Positions 23,353 to 32,965 of a stretch of DNA of 64,000 bases are shown here, piece after piece (position 1 is the stretch's first letter; the number at the start of each line of letters is the position of its first letter). The notes below the pieces were generated by a model. The model did no database searches, had not been told where the DNA came from, and saw only the letters and a program-made list of their open reading frames with translations. The position numbers and the translations under genes were made by a program. Source of the DNA: Vreelandella zhanjiangensis DSM 21076 (GTDB lineage Bacteria > Pseudomonadota > Gammaproteobacteria > Pseudomonadales > Halomonadaceae); NCBI RefSeq assembly GCF_000377665.1, contig NZ_KB898649.1, forward strand, positions 186,001-250,000. The letters are read 5' to 3'.

Positions 23353-24102
23353 TCAAAGCGCCGAACGCGGCGTATACACCAGCGGCTCGCCGTCTCGCTC
23401 GATCAGCCGGGTTTGCCGGGAGCCAACAATCACCAGCGTGCGCATATCCGCCATTTCCGGTGTGGCGTCTTTTAAGGCCGTTACGCGGATTGATTCGTCA
23501 GGCGTTGAAACCGCGCGGGCGAAGATGATTAACCGTTCAGGCTCACACGCCTCGCGCAGCACTTCTAGGGTGCGCTCAAACCCTACCGGGCGCGATTTTG
23601 AGCGCGGGTTATAAAACGCCATCGCAAAATCCGCTTCCGCCGCCAGGCGCAGGCGCTTTTCGATCAGCGCCCAAGGCTTCAAATTGTCAGATAAATTGAT
23701 GCAGCAGAAGTCATGCCCCAGCGGTGCACCCGCACGGGCGCTGGCCGCGAGCATGGCAGAAATTCCTGGCATCACCTGAATATCCAGTGCGCGCCACACG
23801 GCATCGCCCGCCTCCAGCGCTTCAAACACCGCGGATGCCATGGCAAATACGCCGGGGTCGCCAGAGGAAACCACCACGACTCGATGCCCTTCAAGCGCCA
23901 GCTGTAATGCCTGCTCGGCACGGCGAATCTCTTCGCGGTTGTCTGAGCCGTGGCGGGTCAGGCCATCGCGCGGTGCTACTCGGTTCACGTAGGGTACGTA
24001 GCCCACCACGTCCGTGGCGTCACTAAGCGCGGCCGTTACTTCCGGGGTAATCATCGCATCCGCGCCCGGCCCCAGGCCGACAATTTTTAGCCAGCCGCTC
24101 AT
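23353..24102 (-). CDS. cobJ: CobJ, precorrin-3B C17-methyltransferase
   Basis: SAM-dependent methyltransferase that converts precorrin-3B to precorrin-4 with ring contraction. Family segments: LKIVGLGPGADAMITPEVTAALSDATDVVGYVPYVNRV, RRAEQALQLALEGHRVVVVSSGDPGVFAMASAVFEAL, VMPGISAMLAASARAGAPLGHDFCCINLSDNLKPW, and FYNPRSKSRP. These are the classic GDPGVFAMA and PLGHDFC-INLSD motifs. It is 249 residues long, lacking the CbiG fusion present in some bacteria. It is the last gene of the long chlID-to-cobJ operon; its ATG overlaps cobI by four bases, and it converges with cobK without any spacer. Confidence 0.95.
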   Translation of the reverse strand: MSGWLKIVGLGPGADAMITPEVTAALSDATDVVGYVPYVNRVAPRDGLTRHGSDNREEIRRAEQALQLALEGHRVVVVSSGDPGVFAMASAVFEALEAGDAVWRALDIQVMPGISAMLAASARAGAPLGHDFCCINLSDNLKPWALIEKRLRLAAEADFAMAFYNPRSKSRPVGFERTLEVLREACEPERLIIFARAVSTPDESIRVTALKDATPEMADMRTLVIVGSRQTRLIERDGEPLVYTPRSAL

Positions 24103-24836
24103 GGGCGCCTCCCGTTGCCGTGAATCAGCACAATCGAGAAGTAAGGCACGCTCTCGCCAACGTCTACCAACGGCAACACGCGCTGCTGCTCCATGGCGGC
24201 GTACTCAATCAACCACGCCTGATCTCCCCGGCCCGCGTGTTTAAGCGCTCGGCGTAGCTTGTTCAGGTTGCGCCCAATCTTCATGACCACCAGCGCGTCG
24301 GTATCAGCGATATGTTTAACGAGCGTTTCTTCCGGCAGCGTGCCCATCAGCACGGTGAGAATATCGTCGCCCCAAGTGATAGGCTGCCCGGTCGCCGTCC
24401 AGGCGGCCGACATGCCGGTAATACCCGGCACTACCGATACCGGCACCTGATTCAGCAGCCGCGTATATAGGTGCATAAACGAGCCGTAGAAGAACGGGTC
24501 GCCTTCACAGAGCACCACCACGTTGCAACCGGCGTTGGCTATCTCGATCAGTTGGGCCACGCATCGCGAGTAAAACTCTGAGAGCAGCGCGTTGTACTGC
24601 GGGTCGTCGAAGGGAATTTCCGTGGTGACCGGGTACTCCATGGGCAGCTCAATGGTGCCGGGGGCTAACAGGCCTTCAACAATGCTGCGCGCATGGCCCT
24701 TGCGGCCCTTTTTACGAAAATAGGCGATATGTGTAGCGCCACGAATCAGCCGGTCGGCGCGCACGCTCATCAAGTCCTGGCTACCTGGCCCTAGGCCAAC
24801 GCCGTAAACCGTGCCTTGTGTGGATGCCTGAGTCAT
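24099..24836 (-). CDS. cobI: CobI, precorrin-2 C20-methyltransferase
   Basis: SAM-dependent enzyme that methylates precorrin-2 at C20 to give precorrin-3A. Diagnostic segments: TVYGVGLGPGSQDLMSVRADRLIRGATHIAYFRKKGRKGHARSIVEG, YPVTTEIP, VVVLCEGDPFFYGSFMHLYTRLL, VPGITGMSAAWTATGQPITWGDDILTVLMGTLPEE. The latter parts match CobI/CbiL rather than the other methylases. It is 245 residues long. ATG at 24836 overlaps the cobH stop by ATGA, indicating translational coupling. Position between cobH and cobJ matches the order in Pseudomonas-type clusters. Confidence 0.95.
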   Translation of the reverse strand: MTQASTQGTVYGVGLGPGSQDLMSVRADRLIRGATHIAYFRKKGRKGHARSIVEGLLAPGTIELPMEYPVTTEIPFDDPQYNALLSEFYSRCVAQLIEIANAGCNVVVLCEGDPFFYGSFMHLYTRLLNQVPVSVVPGITGMSAAWTATGQPITWGDDILTVLMGTLPEETLVKHIADTDALVVMKIGRNLNKLRRALKHAGRGDQAWLIEYAAMEQQRVLPLVDVGESVPYFSIVLIHGNGRRP

Positions 24837-25462
24837 TCGACGCGATCCGCCATGGCGTTGATGGCCGCGACCGTTACTGCACTGCCACCCAAGCGGCCAC
24901 GTACGATGCAGCTGGGAATTTCAGATGTTGCCCACAGCGCTTCCTTGGACTCAGAGGCGCCTACAAAGCCTACCGGGCAGCCGATTACCGCCGCTGGGCG
25001 CGGGCAGTTTGGGTCTTCCAGCATGTTCAAAAGATGAAACAGCGCGGTGGGTGCGTTGCCAATTGCCACCACGGCGCCTTCTAAATGCGGGCGCCATAAT
25101 TCAAGCGCCGCGGCCGAACGGGTGTTAGCCATTTCCTGGGCGAGGTGTAGGGTACGCTCATCGTTCAGGGTGCAAATAATCTCGTTATTGGCCGGCAGCC
25201 GCTTGCGGGTGATGCCTTCAGACACCATGCGTGCATCACAAAGAATCGGCGCGCCGCGTTCGAGTGCTGAACGCGCTTTATTGACCGCGTCATTTTGAAA
25301 GTGAATATGCGCGGCCAACTCGACAAGCCCGGCGGCGTGAATCATGCGCACGGCAACGGTCTCTTCCTCGGCTGAAAAGCGCGCAAGGTCGGCCTCGCTG
25401 CGGATAATCGCGAAGGATTCCCGGTAAATCGCCGGGCCACTTGTTTCGTACTTATAGGGCAC
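24833..25462 (-). CDS. cobH: CobH, precorrin-8X methylmutase
   Basis: Enzyme that moves the C11 methyl of precorrin-8X to C12, forming hydrogenobyrinic acid. Marks: YKYETSGPAIYRESFAIIRSEADL, the catalytic-His region VAVRMIHAAGLVELAAHIHFQNDAV (His between M and A, as in CobH His43), GAPILCDARMVSEGITRKRLP, and AAVIGCPVGFVGASESKEAL. The start is set at GTG 25462 (MPYKYET...) with GGAG 8 nt upstream, giving 209 residues, the normal length. A longer frame upstream is a shadow of cobG. The first 11 bases overlap the end of cobG. Confidence 0.95.
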   Translation of the reverse strand: MPYKYETSGPAIYRESFAIIRSEADLARFSAEEETVAVRMIHAAGLVELAAHIHFQNDAVNKARSALERGAPILCDARMVSEGITRKRLPANNEIICTLNDERTLHLAQEMANTRSAAALELWRPHLEGAVVAIGNAPTALFHLLNMLEDPNCPRPAAVIGCPVGFVGASESKEALWATSEIPSCIVRGRLGGSAVTVAAINAMADRVE

Positions 25463-26621
25463 CCAAACTCTCCAAATATTCGACGACCTCAGTCTCGGTG
25501 AGGCCTGTCTTAACGGGCGTGCTCTGGGCACCACCCTTAACAATAAGATTAAATCGGCCTGCCTGACCGACCAGGCACACATCGGCCGATGAACGGCGGG
25601 CGCACCCCTTGGCGCAGCCGGATATATGAACGCTATGTCTTTTAACGTCGGGCGCTAACCGCTTGGCCAGCAGCTGGGTAGCAACGCTTGCCTGGGCGCA
25701 GTAAGGCGCGCCGGGGCAGGCATCCATCAATAAGCGCGTATCCTGGTTATCATTGATCAACCCTTTAACCGGCTCACTTGCGCCCTTGACCCATAACCGT
25801 CGCCACGGCGTTACCCGCACATGGCTCACCGCCGCAGGTGTTACCGCTGCCCGCAATGCAGCGGCGGCTGCGCGGCCAAACGGCAACCCGTAAACCATGC
25901 CCGTTTGATGCTTGCCAAGCGCCAACGCCGCGCCTGGCATTTCACCCGCACTTACACAAGCGCTTGCGGGGCGCATTTTAGCAGGTGACCACGCGGGAAG
26001 CGGCACTTTATGCCGCTGCATCCGACCGGCGTCATTTCCGCCGCTTTCTACAAACCAGTGCGTCAGGCGTATTAAATGCTCAACGGCAGCCTCAATAGAG
26101 CCCACCGGCGTACCGCAGGGCTGGCCTTCGGCGCGCACTATCAGCCCGCCGTCGATTGAGCGCTCAACTCGAAAATCAGCGGCGGTATCTCCCAGTACCG
26201 CTAACTCACCCGCATCAATGGCAATACCGACTTTGCTGGGCATCGCGGCCAGTTCGTTGCCTCGCGCCTGTAACAAGCAGGCAAGTTGATGCGTGTCATC
26301 GCCCACCTGCCAGCCGGGCGCCAGCAGGCACTGAGGCTGCTGCTCAATGGTTGGGTCCGCGCTGACCAATTCATGCGCCATCAAAAAATCCATTAGCAGC
26401 GGCCATGTGCTTTCTGAGACGCCGCGCAGCTGAATATTGGCGCGGCTGGTTAGTTCAATCAGCCCGTTGCCGAAGGTTTCTGCTGCGTCGCACAGCGCGA
26501 GCACCTGCACCTTGGAAAGCTGCCCGAGCGGTGGGCGCACGCGTACAAGCCAGCCATCGCCGGTTTCCATGGGCCGCCAGGCGCCGGGGCACCAGCCTTT
26601 GATCAGCGGACTAGTGCTCAT
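25452..26621 (-). CDS. cobG: CobG, precorrin-3B synthase
   Basis: Oxygen-dependent Fe-S monooxygenase that makes the hydroxy-lactone precorrin-3B and marks the aerobic pathway. It is a half-size relative of sulfite/nitrite reductase. GWCPGAWRPMETGDGWLVRVRPPLGQLS is at the N-terminus, followed by IELTSRANIQLRGVS. The [4Fe-4S] ligand set is CPGAPYCAQ and CAKGCARRS near the C-terminus. It is about 389 residues from the ATG at 26621, which overlaps the cobN stop (ATGA); the upstream extension is a cobN shadow. Between cobN and cobH its position fits an ordered operon. Confidence 0.93.
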   Translation of the reverse strand: MSTSPLIKGWCPGAWRPMETGDGWLVRVRPPLGQLSKVQVLALCDAAETFGNGLIELTSRANIQLRGVSESTWPLLMDFLMAHELVSADPTIEQQPQCLLAPGWQVGDDTHQLACLLQARGNELAAMPSKVGIAIDAGELAVLGDTAADFRVERSIDGGLIVRAEGQPCGTPVGSIEAAVEHLIRLTHWFVESGGNDAGRMQRHKVPLPAWSPAKMRPASACVSAGEMPGAALALGKHQTGMVYGLPFGRAAAAALRAAVTPAAVSHVRVTPWRRLWVKGASEPVKGLINDNQDTRLLMDACPGAPYCAQASVATQLLAKRLAPDVKRHSVHISGCAKGCARRSSADVCLVGQAGRFNLIVKGGAQSTPVKTGLTETEVVEYLESLGAL

Positions 26622-29600
26622 AAACTGGCGGTTTCCCTGGCTTCGTCCATTTCCAGCAGCAGGTCTTGCAGCGCGTCGCCGTGCTCGCCGGGTTCTTGCC
26701 ACATGCCGCGCTGGGCGGCTTCCAGCAACCGCTCGGCCATCTCTTCAAGGGCTGCGGGGTTATGCTCACGTAAAAACTGCTGATTAGCCTCATCAAGCAC
26801 CAGCGCTTCGCTCACCTGGGCGTACTGGTAATCCGCCACCAAATCCGTGGTGGCGTCGTAAGCAAACAGGTAGTCGACCGTGGCGGCCATCTCAAACGCG
26901 CCCTTGTAGCCGTGTTCGCGCATGGCGTTGATCCACTTTGGGTTCAACACGCGCGAGCGAATGACCCGCGCAAGCTCCTCTTTGAGCGTGCGAATTTTGG
27001 GTACGGCGGGGTTGGCGTGGTCGGCGTGATAGATCTCCGGCGCCTGGCCGGCAAGCGCGCGGGTGGCGTTAGCCATGCCGCCCTGAAAAGCGTAGTAGCT
27101 GTTGGAATCGAGAATATCGTGCTCGCGGTTATCCTGATTCTGCATCACCGCATCCAGCCCTTTGATCTGCTGCTCAAAGGCGCCGCGTGCGGCGGTGCCG
27201 GAATCCGCAAACTGCCCGTAAGCGTAGGCACCGGTGCCCAGGTAGGCTTCAGCCAGGTCATCGGCATCGCCCCAGCTACGGTTTTCAATCAGCCGGTTCA
27301 GGCCTGCCCCATACTCGCCAGGCTTGCTGCCAAAAATACGGTAGCTCGCTTCCTGGGCGGCCATTTCGGCACTCACCCCTTGAGCTTCAAGGGCGTGCTG
27401 ACGTTCAAGCACGGCAGCACGAATGGTGTTGCTATCACCTGGTTCTGCATAGTTGGCAACCGCTTGCACGGCGGCATCAAACAGGCGAATCACGTTGGGG
27501 AAGGCATCGCGAAAGAACCCCGATACGCGCAGCGTGACATCTACCCGTGGGCGGTTAAGCAGCATCGAAGGGATTACTTCAAAATCGATCACCCGCTGAG
27601 AACCCAATGACCACTTGGGCCGCACGCCCATCAGCGCAAAGGCCTGGGCGATATCGTCGCCGCCGGTGCGCATGGTCGCGGTCCCCCAGATGGAGAGCCC
27701 CAAGCGGCGCGGGTAGTCACCGTGATCCTGCAGGTAGCGTTCGACAAACGCCTGGGCGGATTTTTCACCCAGCGTCCAGGCGGCGGGCGATGGGATCGAG
27801 CGGTTATCTACGCTGAAAAAGTTGCGCCCGGTGGGCAGCGTATCCAACCGCCCCCGGCTCGGCGCACCGCTCGGCCCGGCGGGTACGAAAATTCCCTCAA
27901 GCCCATCCAGCAGCGAGCCAATCTCCATCTTTACGCCCTGCTGCATGGCGGCCCACAGCTGCTCGCGGGCAAATTTAAGCTGCTCGACCGTGGCGGGATA
28001 CACCTGGGCAAGCGCGGCCAAATCCCCTTGGGCCAGCACATAGTCGGCCACCAGCTCTTCACCAAGCAGCTCCAGCCGCTCGCGAGTATCGGCGCCGGTT
28101 CGCCAGGCAGTGGTTAGTTTGCCTGCCAGCACAGCCGGTTTAGGACCAAGCCAAGGCTCGCTGCCCGCCGCCAGCGGATCGAAGTCTTCCCCCAGCGCCA
28201 GGTCAGCAGCCAGATTGTGCAGCAAGCCACGGCTTGCCACCGCTTCACCACGCGGCAGCCTTAACAGGGCTACCAGCGTAGCCGCCCGTTTCTCCTCGGG
28301 CGGAAGCGTGCCCAGTATATGCAGGCCGTGGCGAATCTGAGCTTCCTTGATATCGCACAAAAAGGTGTCCAGCTCGTTGAGAATTTCGCTGTCACAACTG
28401 CTGTTCACCGCGTGGGCAAGCTCCTGATCGATGCCAGTTGCCCGCAGATGCAAAAGTATCTGCTCGCGAATCAGCGCTTCGCGACGCGGGTCCATATCCA
28501 GCGCCTGATAATACTCATCGGTAAGCGCTTCAAGCTCGGCCATGGGTCCGTAAAGTTCAGCGCGCGCCAGCGGCGGCATCAGGTGGTCGATAATTACCGC
28601 CTGGCTTCTGCGCTTGGCCTGGGCGCCTTCGCCGGGGTCGTTGACAATAAACGGGTAGAAATGCGGCATCGGCCCGAGCGCGATATCCGGCCAGCATTCG
28701 GCGCTTAGCGCGGTGCTTTTACCCGGCAGCCACTCAAGATTACCGTGCTTGCCCACATGAATAACCGCCTCGACCTGATAGTGCTCGCGCAGCCAGAGGT
28801 AAAACGCCAGGTAGCTATGCGGCGGCGCCAGCTCCATATCGTGGAAGGACTGGGTCAGGTCATCAATAAAGTCGCGCTCGGGCTGGATGCCCACGAAGGT
28901 TTCGCCAAAGCGGATACCCGAAATCATCAGCCGCCCCTGACGGCATTTGGGGTCGTCTTGCGGCGCGCCCCAGCGGGTCCATATCGTTTTTTGAAGCGCG
29001 GCGGGCAGGGTTTGAAACCAGGCCAGATAATCCTCAACGCTAATACTTTGCCAGCAGGCACGCTGATCGAGACTGTCATGATCGTTAGTAACCGCGCCCT
29101 GGAGCAGGCGAATCAGCGCATCGCCGCTTTCCGGCAACTGGCTTAGCGGATAACCGGCACTTTTCAGAGCGTTTAGAATTTGCAGCGTAGAGGCCGGTGT
29201 ATCCAGCCCTACCCCGTTACCGATACGCCCATCGCGATTGGGGTAGTTGGCCATAATCAGCGCGACGCGCTTTTGGGCGTTGGGCGTTTGGCGCAGCGCG
29301 CAAAACCGCCGAGCCAGTTTGGCCACAAAGGCAGCGCGTTCCGGGTGCAGCGTGTGGTGCGTAACTGAGAGCTGGGCGCGGGCGTTATAGTGCGCCTCAG
29401 CTTTAAACCCAACGGCGCGGGTGATAATCCGCCCGTCCATTTCGGGTAGCACTACCTGCATGGCAACATCCCGGCTATGCAGGCCTGCGGCCATGCCCTG
29501 CCAGTCATCCAAAGTGCTGCTGGCGAGTATCGCCTGAAGTACGACGGGCCGCCCGACAAAAAGGCTTTCATGAAGATTACTGCCCAGTTCATCTGCGGCA

Positions 29601-30478
29601 GTGGCGTCATCGGCGGTACGGTTTACTGAAAAGCTGGTGGTATTGACCACCAGCATAGCGCCAGTTTGCTCGATGAGATGGTTGGCAAACGCGATGCAGT
29701 GGCCTTCTTTTAAAGAGGCCACCGCGACGGCTAACGGCTCAAGCCCTTCGGCTTTCAGCGCGTCGATCATGCCGTCGAGCACAGCGGTATTCGCACCCTG
29801 CAGGTGGCTTCTATAAAATAGCAACAAGCACACCGGGCGCTCTGCAATACGCTGCTTGTGCCATTCGCTTAGGCTGACCGCCTGCTGACCGTTGGCTTGG
29901 GGTGCGTAAATTACCGCCGCCGGAATCACTTTAGGCTCTTGCCACGCATACTCATGCGCCAAGTACTCATGTGTTAGACACTCGTGCGCTAGGCATTCAC
30001 TTCCGATAAAGCGCAGCAGCTGCTCGGCGTTGTCCACGCCGCCTTCGCGTAAATAGCGCCACACGCGATAGGCATCGTCAAAGGCTATGCTTGAGTCTTC
30101 AAGCAAAGCATCGTCCGGGGCGTCGCAGCCGGGCACCAAAATCAGCTGGCGCTCGGGCTTGGCAGCCGCCCAGGCCAGAAGCCGCTCGTAGCCGTACTGC
30201 CAATAGCCCTTTCCACCCAGCAGTGACACCACCACCAGCCGGGCCTTTTCCAGCACGCGGTATTCGTAAAGATCAAACGCCGCCGGTTTCACCAGGTTCA
30301 TCCAGTTCGCCAGCCGCACCGAGGGGTAGTCATCGCCCAGGCGATCAACCGCTTGGGCCAACGCCGACAAGTTACTGTCAGCGGCGGACATAATGACAAC
30401 CTCGGCAGGGCTTTGCTGCAGGTCGATGATGCCTTCATCATCAACAAAGCCCCCCGGTTTGGCGGCGAAAAGATGCAT
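26618..30478 (-). CDS. cobN: CobN, cobaltochelatase large subunit
   Basis: A 1286-residue H-type chelatase subunit that inserts Co2+ into hydrogenobyrinate a,c-diamide, the late cobalt insertion of the aerobic route, powered by the AAA+ partner. The CobN/BchH domain is continuous: VALIMANYPNRDGRIGNGVGLDTPASTLQILNALKSAGY, QPERDFIDDLTQSFHDMELAPPHSYLAFYLWLREHYQVEAVIHVGKHGNLEWLPGKSTALS, then GRNFFSVDNRSIPSPAAWTLGEKSA, GDYPRRLGLSIWGTATMRTGGDDIAQAFALMGVRP, and GTGAYAYGQFADSG. An odd tandem repeat of (C/Y)L-x-HE, residues about 161-177, is encoded by 15-bp repeats and looks like a lineage-specific insertion. ATG overlaps the cobW stop by one base. Confidence 0.96.
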   Translation of the reverse strand: MHLFAAKPGGFVDDEGIIDLQQSPAEVVIMSAADSNLSALAQAVDRLGDDYPSVRLANWMNLVKPAAFDLYEYRVLEKARLVVVSLLGGKGYWQYGYERLLAWAAAKPERQLILVPGCDAPDDALLEDSSIAFDDAYRVWRYLREGGVDNAEQLLRFIGSECLAHECLTHEYLAHEYAWQEPKVIPAAVIYAPQANGQQAVSLSEWHKQRIAERPVCLLLFYRSHLQGANTAVLDGMIDALKAEGLEPLAVAVASLKEGHCIAFANHLIEQTGAMLVVNTTSFSVNRTADDATAADELGSNLHESLFVGRPVVLQAILASSTLDDWQGMAAGLHSRDVAMQVVLPEMDGRIITRAVGFKAEAHYNARAQLSVTHHTLHPERAAFVAKLARRFCALRQTPNAQKRVALIMANYPNRDGRIGNGVGLDTPASTLQILNALKSAGYPLSQLPESGDALIRLLQGAVTNDHDSLDQRACWQSISVEDYLAWFQTLPAALQKTIWTRWGAPQDDPKCRQGRLMISGIRFGETFVGIQPERDFIDDLTQSFHDMELAPPHSYLAFYLWLREHYQVEAVIHVGKHGNLEWLPGKSTALSAECWPDIALGPMPHFYPFIVNDPGEGAQAKRRSQAVIIDHLMPPLARAELYGPMAELEALTDEYYQALDMDPRREALIREQILLHLRATGIDQELAHAVNSSCDSEILNELDTFLCDIKEAQIRHGLHILGTLPPEEKRAATLVALLRLPRGEAVASRGLLHNLAADLALGEDFDPLAAGSEPWLGPKPAVLAGKLTTAWRTGADTRERLELLGEELVADYVLAQGDLAALAQVYPATVEQLKFAREQLWAAMQQGVKMEIGSLLDGLEGIFVPAGPSGAPSRGRLDTLPTGRNFFSVDNRSIPSPAAWTLGEKSAQAFVERYLQDHGDYPRRLGLSIWGTATMRTGGDDIAQAFALMGVRPKWSLGSQRVIDFEVIPSMLLNRPRVDVTLRVSGFFRDAFPNVIRLFDAAVQAVANYAEPGDSNTIRAAVLERQHALEAQGVSAEMAAQEASYRIFGSKPGEYGAGLNRLIENRSWGDADDLAEAYLGTGAYAYGQFADSGTAARGAFEQQIKGLDAVMQNQDNREHDILDSNSYYAFQGGMANATRALAGQAPEIYHADHANPAVPKIRTLKEELARVIRSRVLNPKWINAMREHGYKGAFEMAATVDYLFAYDATTDLVADYQYAQVSEALVLDEANQQFLREHNPAALEEMAERLLEAAQRGMWQEPGEHGDALQDLLLEMDEARETASL
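29949..29993 (-). repeat. Three tandem 15-bp repeats inside cobN
   Basis: TACTCATGCGCCAAG, TACTCATGTGTTAGA and CACTCGTGCGCTAGG follow each other without a gap, with a partial fourth unit. They encode the repeated pentapeptide (Y/C)LAHE / CLTHE in the variable N-terminal part of CobN. The period is a multiple of three, so copy-number change would keep the frame. Confidence 0.75.
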
Positions 30479-31590
30479 CAGGCGCTTACCGACGTCTCAG
30501 CGCTGGCCAGCGCCTTATGGATTTCATCGCTGTTCAGCGTTTTACCAATAATCACCAGCTGTGTTTGGCGCGCCTCGTCCTGGCGCCACAAACGGTCAAA
30601 ATAGCCGTCCAGGCGCTCGCCAACGGCCTGGATGACTCGGCGCATGGGCTTACCGGGAATGGCCGCAAAACCCTTGGCGCGATAGATCTCCTGGGTTTTC
30701 AGCAGTTGTTGAAGCCTGGCCGCCAGCTCATCGCCATCGACTTCGCCCAGCGTAATGACGCAGGAATCAAAGTTATCGTGGGCGTGGTCGTGGTGGGCGC
30801 CTTCGGCATGGTGCTTGTCGTGATGGTTGGTAATCTTGTCAATATGCTCTTCACTGGCCGCACCAATGCCCATCAGGGCTTCCAGCTGGGCCGTGTCAGT
30901 CGCTAGCGTTTGGTCGATAAACAGCGTTTTGACCGATGCGGACACCCGCGCCTGTACCAGCGCTTCAACCCGGGCTTTTTCGTCGGCGTTCAGCAGGTCG
31001 GTTTTACTGACCAGCACTAAATCCGCCGCGCTTAGCTGGTCATCCAGCAGTTCGCGCAGGCTGGGGTCGTGGTCCAGGCTATCATCGGCCAGCCGCTGGG
31101 CGGCCACTTTTCCTTCGTCGTTGGCAAACCGGCCAGCGGCTACGGCAGGTCCGTCGATCACGGTGATAATGGCATCCACGGTGCAGTGCTGGCGGACTTC
31201 CGGCCAGTTAAACGCCTGCACCAGCGGCTTGGGCAAGGCCAGCCCGCTGGTCTCGATCAGGATGTGGTCGATATCATCACGCCGCGCCACCAGCTTTTTC
31301 ATCACCGGCAAAAACTCTTCTTCTACCGTGCAGCAAATGCAGCCATTGGCCAGCTCGTAAATACTGCCGTCTTCACCGGCGTCGACTTGCTCGCCCTCTT
31401 CAGCTCCGTCTTCACAACCTAGCGCACAGCTACGCAGCAGGCTTGAGTCGATATCCTGCTCGCCAAACTCATTGACGATCACGGCAATCCGCTTGCCGGT
31501 AATCTGGCGCAGAATATTGGCCAGCAACGTGGTCTTGCCGCTACCTAGAAAGCCAGTCACAACCGTGGCGGGAATTTTATTTAACTGCAT
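30478..31590 (-). CDS. cobW: CobW, G3E GTPase metallochaperone
   Basis: G3E-family GTPase that supplies cobalt to the CobN chelatase. Walker A is TVVTGFLGSGKTTLL right at the start, the metal-binding CxCC motif reads NGCICC, and ETSGLALP and SKTDLLN complete the GTPase signatures. A His-rich linker (NHHDKHHAEGAHHDHAHD), usual in CobW-type chaperones, lies near residue 255. The C-terminal domain ends with the family segment AVGERLDGYFDRLWRQDEARQTQLVIIGKTLN. The start is set at ATG 31590, 14 bases inside the cobB 3' end, with GAGG upstream. The gene overlaps cobN by one base (TGATG). It is 370 residues long. Confidence 0.95.
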   Translation of the reverse strand: MQLNKIPATVVTGFLGSGKTTLLANILRQITGKRIAVIVNEFGEQDIDSSLLRSCALGCEDGAEEGEQVDAGEDGSIYELANGCICCTVEEEFLPVMKKLVARRDDIDHILIETSGLALPKPLVQAFNWPEVRQHCTVDAIITVIDGPAVAAGRFANDEGKVAAQRLADDSLDHDPSLRELLDDQLSAADLVLVSKTDLLNADEKARVEALVQARVSASVKTLFIDQTLATDTAQLEALMGIGAASEEHIDKITNHHDKHHAEGAHHDHAHDNFDSCVITLGEVDGDELAARLQQLLKTQEIYRAKGFAAIPGKPMRRVIQAVGERLDGYFDRLWRQDEARQTQLVIIGKTLNSDEIHKALASAETSVSA

Positions 31591-32965
31591 GCGAGGATTC
31601 CTCAATTTGGGGGCTTGCGGCCGTGGCCTGCGCTGAATCGTTGCCAAGACCGAGGCTAAGCAGACGCGCTACCGCAGCAGGATTATTCGGGAAAAACAGG
31701 TGTAAGTACGTCGCCGTTAAGCGACCGGCACGGTAGATCGGCTCGCCAGGCGCGGGGTGGCGCTGGCGGCGCCCGTAAGCCATCGGTTCAGGCATTTGCT
31801 CGGCCATCGAGCGGTGATGGGCATGGCCACGAACCGGCCCTTCGGGCAGCTCGGCGGTCTGCATGCCCTGGCAGCCGCGCCGCCCACGCATGGCACCGTG
31901 CCCCGGCAGTAAGCCGAGCATGGGGTGAGTGTTCTCGGCATAGTCGGTTAGCGTTTCCAGGCTATACAGCATGCCACCACACTCGGCGAGGATGGGTTTA
32001 CCCGCGCTAAAGAAGCCGTTAATGGCATCGCGCATGGCGGTATTCGCCGCAAGCGCCTGCGCATGAAGCTCCGGGTAGCCGCCAGGTAGCCAAAGGGCAT
32101 CGCACTCGGGTAGTTCGGCATCGCTCAGTGGTGAGAAAAAGCGCACCTGCGCACCCATCTGCGCCAGCAGGTCCAGGTTGGCCTGATAAATAAAGCTGAA
32201 CGCCGCATCGCGGGCCACGCCTACTGTCTGCCCAGCCAGTGCCTGCGGCACAGCAGGAAGCGCCTCAGTAGAAGCACTAAAGCTGACCGGCGAAAGCGTG
32301 GCGAGCGCGTCCAACAGCCCTGCGGCTTCCAGCGCCTGCGCCGCGGCTTCAAAGCGAATTTCCAGATCGTCGCGAATCTCTTCCGCCTGCACCAGGCCCA
32401 GATGACGCTCGGGAAGTGCCAGCTCAGGGTCACGCGGTACGGCAGCTAAAAAAGGAATGGCTGCGGGCAGCGCGCCTTCAATCAGCTCCCGGTGGCGCTG
32501 GGAGCCGCAGTTATTGGCAATCAGCCCGGCAATTTGAATGTCGTCACGAAAGCCAGCCAGCCCCGTTACCAGTGCAGCGGCTGTTTGGGCCATGCCTTTA
32601 ACATCCATCACGATGGCCATGGGAATGCCGAACAGCGCGGCTAAATCGGCACTGGAAGGCTCGCCGTCAAACAGGCCCATGGCGCCTTCCACGAGAATCA
32701 AATCGGCTTCAACAGCGGCTTCATAAAAGCGCTGGCGGCAGTAGGCTTCGCCTGCCATCCATAAATCGAGCTGGTCAACCGGTTGGCCAGAGGCCTGGGC
32801 GAGTATTTGCGGGTCCAGGTAGTCCGGCCCGGTTTTAAATACCCGCACCACCTTGCCCTGATTGCGCAGCAGCCGCGCAAGCCCGGCGGTTACCGTGGTT
32901 TTGCCCTGACCTGAGGCAGGTGCTGAAATAAACAGCGCGGGGCAGCGGGTAGAAGGTGTACTCAT
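31577..32965 (-). CDS. cobB: CobB, hydrogenobyrinate a,c-diamide synthase
   Basis: Glutamine-dependent amidotransferase that amidates the a and c side chains of hydrogenobyrinate before cobalt insertion, matching the aerobic order. The N-terminal domain is a P-loop synthetase (CPALFISAPASGQGKTTVTAGLARLL), with FKTGPDYLDPQIL and LVEGAMGLFDG. The C-terminal half is a type I glutamine amidotransferase with the nucleophile elbow ILAECGGMLYSLE and a later RGHAHHRS. Its 462 residues are normal. It starts at ATG 32965, overlapping the cobO stop (TGATG). The paralog CobQ was not found in the window; CobB lacks its extra features. Confidence 0.93.
   Translation of the reverse strand: MSTPSTRCPALFISAPASGQGKTTVTAGLARLLRNQGKVVRVFKTGPDYLDPQILAQASGQPVDQLDLWMAGEAYCRQRFYEAAVEADLILVEGAMGLFDGEPSSADLAALFGIPMAIVMDVKGMAQTAAALVTGLAGFRDDIQIAGLIANNCGSQRHRELIEGALPAAIPFLAAVPRDPELALPERHLGLVQAEEIRDDLEIRFEAAAQALEAAGLLDALATLSPVSFSASTEALPAVPQALAGQTVGVARDAAFSFIYQANLDLLAQMGAQVRFFSPLSDAELPECDALWLPGGYPELHAQALAANTAMRDAINGFFSAGKPILAECGGMLYSLETLTDYAENTHPMLGLLPGHGAMRGRRGCQGMQTAELPEGPVRGHAHHRSMAEQMPEPMAYGRRQRHPAPGEPIYRAGRLTATYLHLFFPNNPAAVARLLSLGLGNDSAQATAASPQIEESSHAVK

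Noticed and set aside
29949..29993. CRISPR-like repeat
   Set aside because: The repeats are 15 bp, contiguous and in frame within cobN, with no spacers; no CRISPR array was found anywhere in the window.
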